Shown here: piece by piece, positions 53,646-64,000 of the stretch
How positions within the stretch are numbered: the first letter of the stretch is position 1
How the letters are laid out: each line of letters opens with the position of its first letter
Origin: Rhodamnia argentea
Lineage: Eukaryota; Streptophyta; Magnoliopsida; Myrtales; Myrtaceae
Assembly (NCBI RefSeq): GCF_020921035.1
Contig: NC_063150.1
Span: 31,295,826-31,359,825 of the forward strand
Length of the DNA: 64,000 bases
Reading direction: 5' to 3'
Notes under the pieces: model-generated
The model's database searches: none
What the model saw: the letters and a program-made list of their open reading frames with translations, nothing else
Told to the model about the DNA's origin: nothing
Position numbers and translations under genes: made by a program

Positions 53646-55760
53646 TTTCATACCATTTTCTCAGTTTTCTTAGATTTGTGAAATGACCGGAGCCCTTGTC
53701 CATTGCAGGGAGCATGGAGTGTCCGATGAAAGGCTCTGTACAGGATTAGGACAGAAGCGGGTGCTTCAGCCGTTCGTTGGCGCTTCGAATATGACCGTAG
53801 AACTATCTCAGCCATATGCCATTTTAAGATCAAGAGACGTGCAAGAGACTGCAATGACTGATGTGATGTGAGGCAGACCGTCTGCGTGGACCTCGTCCAT
53901 CATTGGGGTGGGGTTGGGAGAGGGGTGGAGCAAAAGAAATGAATAAGTATTCTTGAAAGTACTGTATCAAAAAGATCATGGGGTGGAATAGAATAGTCAC
54001 GTAAAATCCCAGATCTACTGCATGATGATGTTAGAAAAATTGGAGTGCAGGAATCAGATCTCTGTAGTACAGTCAGGGCCAAGAAAGAAGGTCAAAACAA
54101 AAGAACATTCTGGGAAGTGGGTGTTCGAACCGAGAGGTTTCTTGGGTCCGAGAAGGATTTCAAATTCGATGACTGATAATAATTCTTCCGAGGCCACCGC
54201 ATTTAACCTTGATTATTGACTTTGGATAAGGATGAATATGCTTCCAGAGTATAATCGAAACTTGAAGAATCGAATTGGCAAATAAATGATAAGTTTTAGA
54301 ATATGTAGTACATGTTTCGAATTTCAAAAGTAAAAATACCCATGCCGATGGGTAGGTTTCATCGGAAGGATCTTAAAATCCCTCGCCCTTAACTCTGAAA
54401 AAGTCCAGCTTAGAGATCGACCAATGAGGAAAGCTAATACCTTTCAGATAAGGCATCTATGAACAAGAATGAGCAGACGTCGTACAAGTCTACCTGAAGT
54501 TCTTGATGTTGATACCCCTTTTCGGTGTTTTTGGTAGTTGAGCCCTTTTTGAGATCTCAGCCCGCTGATCAATGGACGATGATCAGACCGTCCTTCGTCG
54601 CGATGATAAGCCACAGTGCTTTTCTTTTTCACGAGGGGGCCTCACGGTGTGTCATGGTCTGTCGCAATCATCGGCGACACCTTGGATCCATGGGGGAGGA
54701 CAGGACAACCCACAAGATTGTACCGTGAGAAATATCATCTGCAGCATCGCAGGAACTGGCGACAAGTGTCTCTGTCATGAGAGGAGACAAATGAATGCTT
54801 GAAGACAATGCCCAACTGTCTACTGGGTTTGGTTGTAGCTTCGGTGAGTTGCATCTACAGCTGGCCGAAGTTCTTTGTTAAACCCAGGAAAGGAAAGTAA
54901 GTAGTCGTACGGAAAACCAAAAGACTTGCTAAAGTTTAAGCTTTTATATTCTGAACAGGGTGCTGGAATAGGAGTTTGTTACTTGAGGGAAATGCATTGC
55001 TTCCCAAAGCAAGCAAGAAACAAGAGCTACTGACTTCTTCATTTGGAAAAGCTGATGTAGTCTAGAAGGAAACAGCTAAAATGCACTTGAATTAGTCTCA
55101 ACTTGGTTGGAAAGTGATGGTAACTTGTCGTCACTCATAAAGAATAATTATGTGCATGCTTGGAGACTGTTTCTACTTTGTCTGATCCTCAGCAAGGGCA
55201 GGAGAAAAACCAGAATGAAAAGAACCATGCACAAACTATGGCAGATGGAAATTAGAAGACAGGCTTTTAGCCCTTCTTTTCATATTTCTACGGAGACGGT
55301 CTACGCATCTCATTGCTTCGAATATAGATACAAATTACCAAAAGAATCATAGCCGGCACTTCAACATGACCAATCTCCGAAGAAGTTTAAATATACCCAT
55401 GCAGATGGCTCACGGATAAACGAGGTTCAAAATTTCCCTCATTCAAGAATTCTCCACCAGGTTCTCCAACCTCATAAAATAATAAATGGCATGAGGCCAG
55501 GTCTCCATGTACCGAAGCAATTGCAAATGAATGCAGCTATCATATCCATTAGAAACTTCTCACGCATAGGCAGATCCGTTAGCATTAAAGCCCGACAGAA
55601 GTTGCAAATAGAACATGTGCAAAATTACCTGGAAAGGAAAAACAGTAAGTGTTCCATATGAAGGTCTTCAGAAGTCAAAATGTCGATCTACTTGATTAAA
55701 CTAGACTAAACATGTGCAAAACAAGGTTATTGCAACAACCTTCTACGTCCAGCAGCATGG
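53646..55760. other. Intergenic, about 2.1 kb, no gene recognised
   Basis: Between the NHX promoter side and the 3' end of the PsbP-domain gene. Moderately balanced base composition with several short ORFs, none with a recognisable domain, signal or splice-consistent neighbours. Confidence 0.45.
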
Positions 55761-58419
55761 TTAGAGAAGTTTGAGGGATATAGCAGCAGAGCGGAGGCGC
55801 ACTCCATCATCTTCCCATTTGAACTGCGGAGCTGTTGCTCCAGCAATAAATGCCTGTAGATGGCAAACCATGCATTCATAAGTAATTTAAGAGGAAAAGA
55901 GTCTTCTATTCGACCTTCTTTGCGTGCAAAATCGAGAGCTTTGTACCATTTCTTTTTATTGGCATCAGTTCCGATGCTATAACACCATCCCCATGTACAT
56001 CAAAGAACGTATATGTTACGAGCTCCCGCATCTTGTATTGGAAAAACCTCGTACAATCAATATATCATTTCTTGGGAGGAGTAATTTTGGGCATGAAAAT
56101 GGCATACTGACTCTTAGAGTTCAATGAATGCGGCTAAGACCTTCTACCAGCAAAGTTCCCCAGCAAATGTCTCGAAGGGTCATGTCTGCATGACATAGGA
56201 GTTTAGAAGTTGAAGGGGATCAACTAACCTTTCCACTGTCCACAGCAGCAACCAGCGCAACACGTTGCTCATCTCTAGAGAATTCATAGAAGTAATATGT
56301 CCTGTATCAATAAAGCATTAGATCAGTATGGATTAAAGAGTCATGTGACAAGAAATCCTTTTGAAACACTGGATCTGTGTGGCATTTTACAAACAAGTTA
56401 TCAAGTGGAAAATTTGCATAGTGCATCTGCTATTAAGAAAATGCTGCTGCACTAACAACGGCCACTGAGATTGGAGAACTCAAAACATTTCCGACAGAGA
56501 AGAATAAACTCACTTGAAACCTTCTTCCTTTATTTTGATATTTCGGGCAGAGTATACAGTTGCACCACCTGCCATTGCAATGCAGTACACACAAAATCAT
56601 AAGAGACCTATGAAAAGTAAACAGCTGAAAAGAAAACAATCCGTCTACGGTGAAATAATGAACAAGAAGGAGATGAAACAGCTCAAAAATTCTGAAGACA
56701 CATATTGGTGAAAAACCACTCGGTGGCAGAATCCTACCTGGAATGAAAATTTTGGCAGCCTCCTTCAAGGAACCCAAGTCGGTAATATCTTGGGCCTAGA
56801 AATGCTTGTAGTCAATGGCAATCCCAAAAAACAGCACACAACAGTCGATCAAACATGTAACAAAAGGATCCAGACCCACTCAAATGTAGCACTAACACAA
56901 CCAATTTAGCACTTCTAATTAATATTCTAGGTGCAGACCACAGCAAAGCATAAGTCAAAATGGAGGATCACGTAATTTCTATATCCTTTTTATTCTTTGT
57001 GGGAGCTAGGTAAGATGGGACTTAATATCTTTGTAAGGAAAATTTATTCATCTTCACGGGTATCCATTCAGCTGCCAAAGGGTAATCCTTCACTTCTCTA
57101 AAGTATGAATCCCGCTTCTTATGCTCATAGTTTTTTGCTAGGATATATTTAGGCCAACAAAATGAACCTTATTCTCCCAACAGAAGCAGAAATTAAGCGC
57201 ATTATTTACCCTTAATCAAAGACACAGAACGACAGCCTCAATCTTCAATTTTCTTGACTAATTGCAAAGCAAACTCCCCTAATAGATTCAATGTCTAGTG
57301 AATGAAATAAATGGAGTCCCACTACAGTCGCATCACGAAAGCTATCTCGATAGCAAAAAGCTCTTTCTCGAATACTAATAGGGTATCATGAGAATTCAGA
57401 ATTTCCTATTGTATATACACTAACCTCCAAAAATGTGATCTTGAGTTGGTTGGTCGGGCAAATCATGACACTTAAGACTTCAGATCTGCATCAGATTAGC
57501 ATTGAAGTAACTGTTTATATAAGTGCTATCAAACAGTTTGGATTTACAGTATAGCAAAGAGACCTGAGGTTACAATTATCAGCCAATGGCTAAGAAACGG
57601 AGATGGAACGTACTATGAACAGAACCCAACATGAGTAACATACCCATCAGGCGATGCAAACCGAGCTGCAAATTTTTTTGGCTTTGCCTTATCTCCATAA
57701 AGAGACATACCAGCATTAAAATCCTGAGATCACCAAACCTTTTAGACCACAATCAACAAGAGGGAATATGATGAGAACCGATAGCCAATGGTTTAACTCT
57801 CTCAAATGATTATTCAAAGATTGTAAAATCACCCGAGACTCTTTTTCACTGTTGGACCAAAAAAATCCAATCTTTCAACGAAACAGAAGATAGCAAGCCA
57901 CCAAGATTGATTGCTCAATGAAAGAAACAATCTTAATAACAATCCGCACACCCTATAAGCAATTCCCACTTAATTTATTCCAGCATGTAAACAAAGACCA
58001 GCCGAAAAAGACAACACAAACTTTCTATTTTGCGAAAACAAGCAATTTCTAGCGACTGTCAGGCAAAAATGTAGTCACACATGACAAGGGAGCAATACCT
58101 CGGGCTCCATAATGTCCTCAAACTGAGGTGGGACGCGAATTGCGAACCCATCGCCATAAAACTGGAACCACGACTTGGTGTTGGCGATTCCCAAAGGAGC
58201 TGACTTTGGAGGTGACGACGGTTCAGCCGAGCACTGAGAGAATGTCCATGTGGGTGTGAGTGAAACAGTCAAGAATTTAGTTGTTTTGGAGATGAATTCT
58301 CTCTTTGAGAACTTAATGAAATGAAGGCCACTATCTATGGAGGAGGAGGAGGAGGATGACGAGATAGAGGGGCTGTTTGGTGGGTGGGGAGAGAGGGACA
58401 GACAAATGGGAATGGCCAT
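55761..58419 (-). CDS. PsbP-domain protein, chloroplast (thylakoid lumen)
   Basis: Seven exons in transcript order: 58419-58099, 57723-57644, 57485-57425, 56795-56738, 56568-56514, 56301-56229, 55853-55761; 246 residues with consistent phases. The N-terminal 60-70 residues are serine-rich (PPNSPSISSSSSSSS) and look like a plastid transit peptide, followed by a weak hydrophobic stretch (FLTVSLTPTWTF) that may serve lumen transfer. The PsbP fold follows: SWFQFYGDGFAIRVPPQFED, DFNAGMSLYGDKAKPKKFAA, LKITFLEAQDITDLGSLKEA, YYFYEFSRDEQRVALVAAVD, and a C-terminal RLRSAAISLKLL. PsbP-like proteins bind the lumenal side of photosystem II or assist assembly of photosynthetic complexes. By memory this is closest to PsbP domain-containing protein 2 (Arabidopsis PPD2, similar length), but I am not certain of the number, so no symbol is given. 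Confidence 0.9.
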
Positions 58420-59220
58420 TTGGGAGAGCGGGGGTAATAATACTCATGGTTGCAGGAAAAATTGAAGGGAGATGATGGTGTGGGAGTAAGAGTTGGGATT
58501 TTCGTATGTGCCACTGTGATTGGTAGTGGGGTAGATCATGGAAATAGTCAGGGGTGCTTCTGTCTTGAAAAATGCCGTAGAAAGTTAGAAACCAATATTA
58601 GGTTCTTTTCTCAATACCCATAATGAGATAATTAATGGTATTTAAAGTTTGAAACGGAATATAATTATGATCACTTACATTGGAGCGTAATTAATAGACA
58701 ATTCAAAAATCATGTCTACCGTAACAGTCTTTGAGTGACCGTAAGAATAACAGCATATTATGAGCCATAAATTATTAATAAAGTGAACTCCATAATAATT
58801 TTTAGTTAGTTATTATCTCTTTTTTATGGTGCAAATTGGACGGTTAGTCTTACCGTAACCCAGAAATTATTACATAATCAACTCCCGCTCATTTAAATAG
58901 AGCACTTATCCCATACACCAAAATGAGGCCTTAAGCTGTTTTCTTAACCTCCTAAATCTGACTGCCAAAATGACATTGATGTGTTCTGCAAAATGGACCA
59001 AAAAGCCCTCAACTGTTTCCATGGCCAACACCAACGTTATCCCCCCACCAAGTATCAGCCAAAAAATCCAAAACACAAACAAATGCCATCCACCCAAAAT
59101 CCGAAACCAACACAAACCAGGAAAACAGTTGAGCACAGCAAGCAATCGGTAGAATTTGATATGTTCTGTCCTCTCTGTGTCATGATTCACAGATTCTGAA
59201 GACCGTTTGATCTCGTAGCC
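58420..59220. promoter_or_regulatory. Divergent intergenic region between two thylakoid-protein genes
   Basis: 800 bp separate the start codons of the PsbP-domain gene (-) and TLP18.3 (+). No coding sequence is seen. The middle (58570-58880) is AT-rich with GTAAGAATAAC / GTCTTACCGTAAC words in both orientations. It must hold both promoters. Confidence 0.6.
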
Positions 59221-60989
59221 ATGGAGACCATCCTCTCTCCTCGTTCACTCTCTCCACTCGTCGCTCCCAAGCCATGCTCTTCTTCGAGATCTTCCCAACC
59301 CAGATCAAGCACTCTGTTTTACACCAGACCCATCTCTTGCATCCTCAAAAGACACCATCTTGAGTCAAAAGACCCACCTTTCAGCGAGACGAAGAGCTGG
59401 TTCTCTCATGCCCAACAAGGACTAGCAGCTCTAGCTCTCACTCTGGCACTCAACTTTTGCCCTGTACCACTGGACAGTCCTGCATTGGCTTCGGAGTTCG
59501 ATGTACTCAGTGAGGGACCACCACAGGAGTCTTATATTGTGGATGATGCTGGAGTCCTCAGCCGAGTCACGAAGTCCGACTTGAAACGGTTGTTGTCTGA
59601 TTTGGAGTCGAGGAAGAACCTCAGAATCAATTTCATCACTGTCCGAAAGCTGACAGTAAGTTCTATGGTCAACACATGTTAATTTTCTTTCGTTGGAAGC
59701 CATTTTGCGTCTGGCGAGACATATTCAACTCCTGGTCAGAGTTTGCCACAATATACCGATTCTGTACACCATTTACACCTAGAGTTTTCCCTTGAGATTG
59801 TTCAAAGCTCATTGGATGGTTGACCAGCAAGCATGTCAGTGCTCACTGCATACTTGTGTAATTTCCTAGACTGCATCTTTTTTAAGCAGCTCACACTTCA
59901 TTTTGTGTGCGCACAGCAAGAGGATGATAGTTCATGACGAGATTAAGTGGCGATGTAATTCTCAATTCTGCTGCAGAGTAAAGCTGATGCTTTCGAGTAT
60001 GCTGATCAAGTTTTGGAGAAGTGGTATCCGACAGTGGAAGAGGGCAACAACAAGGGCATTGTTGTTCTTATCACAAGTCAAAAGGAAGGAGCAATCACAG
60101 GAGGCCCTGAGTTTGTCAAGGCTGTCGGAGATAATATCCTCGATGCAACTATCTCAGAAAATCTTCCAGGTAAGATTGCATTTTCTCTTATGTGATCTAC
60201 AATCCATGGCTGCTTTGTCCAATGATCAGTGGATCAGAAATTCAAGTTTGTGGCTGATTATTGAATATGAGAAATTCGTCGACTAGGTGCTATTCTTGTC
60301 CTTTGTTGACCGCCGCTTGTGAAAAATTTTATTTTCCTATAGGGATGAACGTCTTAATAATCCTTGCCGTGTTCTAGAAGCATCTGAATCTAGAGTTATC
60401 CTTCTCACGTATGCAATAATGTCGGCGACATTCATCAAACATGCCTATATTTTAAGGCCAGTGTCGCATTATTCTGTCCAGAAGTGAAGAGTTATTAGAG
60501 GCTCTTGGTTGTTTCTTTCACCACATTCTAGGAGACGCTTCCATTAGTGCAAATTTGTATGCATGCACCAAAAGGAAAAGAAATAGTGTTCAATGGGGGC
60601 CATGATGCTTTAAGTTATCGGAGTCCATATCAGACTATGCTAAGATTTTAACGAACATATAGACATTACTCACTTGAAGCTGGTTTTCTGCTCCATGATG
60701 CTGCGGTACTGATAATCAGACTATCGGTTTATTCATTGCAGTATTGGCAACAGAAGAGAAGTACAATGAAGCAGTTTATAGCAGCGCCAAACGGCTAGTC
60801 GCCGCCATTGATGGTCTCCCGGATCCAGGTGGGCCTCAATCCAAGGAATATAAGAGAGAATCCAATTTCAAGACCAGGGAAGAAACTGAGGAGAAAAGGG
60901 GGCAATTTAGTCTTGTAGTTGGCGGTTTGTTGGTAATTGCATTTATCGTTCCGATGGCGCAATATTATGCTTATGTCTCCAAAAAATGA
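59221..60989 (+). CDS. TLP18.3: Thylakoid lumen 18.3 kDa protein (TPM domain)
   Basis: Three exons, 59221-59655, 59977-60169 and 60742-60989, give 291 residues. Known orthologues support photosystem II repair and dimerisation in thylakoid membranes and have weak acid phosphatase activity. Transit sequence: about residues 1-60 plus a hydrophobic lumen-targeting segment (LAALALTLALNFC) ending in the thylakoid processing site DSPALA|SEFD after residue 90. The TPM domain follows, from YIVDDAGVLSRVTKSDLKRL through the RINFITVRKLTSKADAFEYA segment to KWYPTVEEGNNKGIVVLITS and AVGDNILDATISENLPVLAT. The C-terminus has one membrane span (LVVGGLLVIAFIVPMAQYYA) and ends VSKK. Each splice junction is GT-AG and in phase. 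Intron 1 contains a misleading open frame at 59903-60286 that overlaps exon 2 in another frame. The family is strongly conserved, so the assignment is secure. Confidence 0.96.
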
Positions 60990-61488
60990 GCAAATGTATA
61001 TCTTTGTTTGTTAGATACTTTCTCCGAATTCCTCCTGCGCTGATTTATAAAGAGCATGTTCAGCAACCACGGTTGTGAACATGATGATACTACAGATAAA
61101 TGTTTGAGAAGCTTGCCCATCAGAGGATAATATGATTTTGGCATCTGAGCAGTATCATCGGTATTTTATTCTGTTTTCCAGTATACAACGAGAAATTATA
61201 CATACATGAAACATCCATGTTTGAGTGGATCCACGAGTAGAAGCACTTTCCCGCCCTGCAGAGTGCTACTTGTATCAAACCATAGATAGGATCCACTAGA
61301 TTGCATTGCACCGAGTTGAATGATTTCAACAAATTGTCAAGTGCATACTCTGTTAGCATATAACAAATCAGCAATCACTCAAATACATGAGTTGTCATTT
61401 GACTATCATGTATGGCCTTTAGCATTTTCGTGTCCAATAGATGCTGAGGAACGGTCAAATTTTTATAGCTGTGGAGGATGATCATCCT
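60990..61488. other. Intergenic between convergent genes
   Basis: Shared 3' flank of TLP18.3 (+) and the GDSL lipase (-). No further feature seen. Confidence 0.5.
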
Positions 61489-63369
61489 TCAGAACTTGAG
61501 CTTCATTGCAAAAGGCATTTTGTCTGCAAAAGGCGGATCTGAGTATCTTCCTGTTAGTATTTGAGAGGAAACGAACTGGTTTGCAGCCTCGGTGTAATGA
61601 ATCCCATCCCAATTGACATACTCGGTGCTGTCATCGCATGCTTTGGCCGTGACTGTGGTCCCGTTGAGAACCTTTGTTTGCCCACAAGAAATCCTGCTGT
61701 CGTAGTTCAGGGGTGCGCCCCCATAGCCGCAACATGCCATGAGCGGTTGCTCAAATCCTGTAAAACATATTACACAGAATGATTGTTCTTTCTTCCCAGA
61801 TTCAATCTTCTATAAATTAAGCATCCAACTTCAAGATGGAGAATCTTGTTGTCACAAACCAGCAATTGATGTTCCAAACTGACAGTAATTTCCCAATCAA
61901 CCATGAGACCTTAAATTCTTCTCTTATGCAATCTTAATTCTGGGAACTGGCAGGATGAAATACCATGGATAAATTGAGGAAGAGGCAACTGCAGGCCACG
62001 ACTTACCATAGCGGGAATAATTGGCGATGAGGTTGGACTTTATGGAGAAAATATCGACATATGTGATACTGGCATCAGTGTATTGGCCCCGCAATTTCAT
62101 GCATAGAGCATGGAGTTGCATGTTGAAAAGCTTAGCCGCTTGGTTATGTCCGCTGACACATCCAACCTCATCAAGCTTTGATGGATCAGTCCCGAACTTT
62201 GCAACATTCTGAGTTATGCATCCAAGAGGACCCGTGTTGTGTATCCAAAAATTTCTACCTCCTTGATCATACAATGTCTGTAACAAGACAGCAAAAGTAA
62301 ATTGGAGCAAATTAGAATTTTATCTTCTGTGCTTGCTTCTTTCCTGATTATTTACATCCTTAGATAGAATTCCTGTATATGTCGAAATTATAAAACGGGT
62401 GTGTGCAAAGTTAAAAGAATAATGAACATGCTGTCATCAGGATGAAATGTACCTTGAATCCATTTTCAAACTCTACAAGAATAGTCGGAATCAAGGCGAG
62501 TATCTGATCCAACGACTTGGAGTAAAATGCGCCGGCAAGGTCATTCTGTCCTATATCAAACATGTAGAGGCCCTCTGCAAAGTAATCTTCTGATGGTAGA
62601 TACTTGTTAAGCTTCTTACCTGGAACAGAATTTGCAGAGCGCCATGAAATTGTCGATGGCTTTTAACAGCAAAGCTTTTCGTGAAGTCGAGGGAGAAAAA
62701 GAAAAGCAAAAGACTAAAAACCTTTGGCCAGCAACTCGAGCACGCGGGCTTTAAAACGGAGAAACTGAGACACCTGAACTCCGAAAGAAAATGGGCTCAG
62801 CGATGTTGCAGTCGCCGGAAGTATAGTCGACGCCGCTGTTGCATAGTTGCAACCTCTCCGGAAATTCGGTGTGCCGATTGAATCTAGATAGGCATTTAGA
62901 AATGGAAGGTCCATTGCATCCACTGCAGCATCAAACAAGACGCGTTCAATTTCTATTCTCGAAAGCAAAATTCATCTATACCATAGAAAAGAAAGATAAC
63001 AAATAGCGGCAACAACAACAGCAAAGCATGAGCGGAATGAGGAAATAGAACAAACAATGACATGACACCAACAAATTGGAACAGAGGGAATCCAAGCAAC
63101 ATCAAAACCGTTGTTCTTGCGTTGATTGGTGATTTACTCAGGAAATCAATGACGAGGCGGCCATCACAGTACCGCCCGGACGGCTGCTGGAAATAGCTCT
63201 GGCCATTAGGAGAGTAGAGGCCCTCGATCCCGGCGGCGATGAGATTGCCCGTGTCGGAATTGGAGTCACCGAAGTTGAAAACGGCGGGGAAGTCGAAGAA
63301 ATCAACTGAGTTGCCAAGAGGGAATGGACAGAGCAAAGCCAAGATGACAATGCAGGTTTTGGAGGCCAT
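61489..63369 (-). CDS. GDSL esterase/lipase
   Basis: Secreted SGNH-type hydrolase acting on ester bonds; substrates of plant members are mostly unknown (cutin, lipids, acyl-sugars). Five exons in transcript order: 63369-63138, 62922-62722, 62619-62453, 62277-62007, 61757-61489; 379 residues. A signal peptide covers about residues 1-21 (hydrophobic CIVILALLCPFPLG). Block I is FPAVFNFGDSNSDTGN with nucleophile Ser36. Block III is MFDIGQNDLAGAF with the oxyanion-hole Asn. The final block NWDGIHYTEAAN gives Asp341 and His344. The ATG at 63369 is preferred over one 22 codons upstream because the signal peptide then sits at the N-terminus. Five exons is the usual structure for the family. It lies next to a second GDSL gene on the same strand, evidently a tandem duplicate. 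Assignment to the At1g54790/At3g05180 subgroup is a recollection. Confidence 0.95.
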
Positions 63370-63897
63370 GGATGATGCTGCAGGAAGCTTGTGATTTTCT
63401 CTCAAAACGTTAGATACCAACAACATGTAGTTCATGGTCCCCTCTCATTATTTTTTTTTTTTTGTGTGGGTCTAGGTTGCTTTCTATGAAGGAAACCCAT
63501 ATTAAATAAGATATTTAAGAAGGAAAGTTCCCCTGTTTTCTGCCTTTGTTCACCAACTAGAGGGTGGAATTCTACAAAGTCTTATCTTATTCCCTTGTGT
63601 TCTACAGAACTAGTTTGATAATGTTAGTATATTAGAACTATACCTCTCATGCAGTAGAAATTGGAGGACAACCAAGCAGGAGACAATCTACTGTTTCTTC
63701 ACATGTTAAATATTTGCTCACTGTTCAAGGGAGACACATGTTGCTCAACTCTTGTTGGCTAGTTTGAGCTCATGTACCCCAAACTCCACAAACATAGCTG
63801 GAAAAAACAATCATCTCTAGCAGTACAAGCATATAGATGGCATGAGCAGTCTGCAATCCGCAATTTTTCCAAATGAATGATGGGGTAAGGAGTTAAC
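63370..63897. other. Spacer between tandem GDSL genes
   Basis: Upstream region of the first GDSL gene and the first part of intron 1 of the second. No other feature recognised. Confidence 0.5.
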
Positions 63898-64000
63898 TGA
63901 GAAAATCGACGATGAGGCGGCCGTCGCAAAATCTCTCCGACGGAGCCTTGAAGTAAGTTTGCCCATTGGGAGGGGCCAAGCGGATGCCGAGCCCCGCGAC
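63898..64000 (-). CDS. GDSL esterase/lipase, second copy, partial (exon 1)
   Basis: The minus strand reads from the window end as LGIRLAPPNGQTYFKAPSER followed by FCDGRLIVDFL, then a donor-like A|GTTAAC. This matches LYSPNGQSYFQQPSGRYCDG and RLVIDFL in exon 1 of the adjacent GDSL gene, with the exon ending in the same phase. The start codon, catalytic serine and preceding residues are outside the window; further exons on the minus strand would have to lie at lower coordinates, between here and the first gene's start, yet only about 530 bp are available and no other exon was recognised there. The copy may therefore be a truncated tandem duplicate. Confidence 0.75.

Noticed and set aside
59903..60286. 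127-codon plus-strand ORF in TLP18.3
   Set aside because: It overlaps exon 2 in a different frame and runs from intron 1 into intron 2; the conserved TPM sequence is in the other frame.
1..64000. CRISPR arrays, phage or bacterial gene clusters, tRNA and rRNA genes
   Set aside because: No regularly spaced repeats, bacterial-type operons or rRNA sequence were seen, and no tRNA-like B-box context held up on reading; the window is plant nuclear DNA.

Overview
The window is nuclear DNA from a flowering plant, almost certainly a eudicot. Its genes are split by many short GT-AG introns, several products carry chloroplast or thylakoid targeting signals, and the spaces between genes are AT-rich and full of small inverted-repeat transposons. 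A woody rosid, perhaps of the Myrtaceae, is a guess from the repeat style only.

Layout: (1) 1-3781 (+) is the 3' part of an ERD6-like sugar transporter, with 18 exons visible and the start cut off by the window edge. (2) 3.8-25.5 kb is a repeat-dominated block. It holds one small secreted DUF26 (ginkbilobin-like) gene at 10044, two decayed aspartic-protease fragments on the minus strand, local duplications, and at least eight inverted-repeat elements, some nested. (3) 25.6-26.7 kb (+) is a FANTASTIC FOUR (FAF) domain gene. (4) 27.5-32.1 kb is a second mobile-element patch: a 265-bp hAT-type element with a perfect 8-bp target duplication, a PIF/Harbinger transposase remnant and a LINE fragment. 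(5) 32.3-33.8 kb (+) is a COA3-like mitochondrial assembly factor of 60 residues. (6) 36.8-39.1 kb (+) is a phosphoglycerate-mutase-like protein. (7) 45.2-40.1 kb (-) is glutathione synthetase, 12 exons, one of whose introns looks like a minor-spliceosome AT-AC intron. (8) 48.0-47.3 kb (-) is an unrecognised 208-residue basic protein. (9) 52.7-48.5 kb (-) is a class I (vacuolar type) NHX Na+(K+)/H+ antiporter, 14 exons, 541 residues. (10) 58.4-55.8 kb (-) is a PsbP-domain protein, 7 exons, divergent from (11) TLP18.3 at 59.2-61.0 kb (+), 3 exons; both products point to photosystem II in the thylakoid. (12) 63.4-61.5 kb (-) is a GDSL esterase/lipase, 5 exons, followed by the start of a second GDSL gene cut by the window end.

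All exon models were built by hand from reading frame, splice dinucleotides and remembered family sequences. Every multi-exon model closes in frame across all its junctions, which is the main support for them. No expression or database evidence was available. The genes are ordinary housekeeping and stress genes and do not form a pathway; the order ERD6-like, FAF, TLP18.3, GDSL resembles a stretch of Arabidopsis chromosome 1 as I remember it. I found no new defence or operon-like system. The most interesting items are the AT-AC intron in glutathione synthetase, the nested elements with intact target duplications, and the recurring design of AT-rich inverted arms around a GC-rich core.
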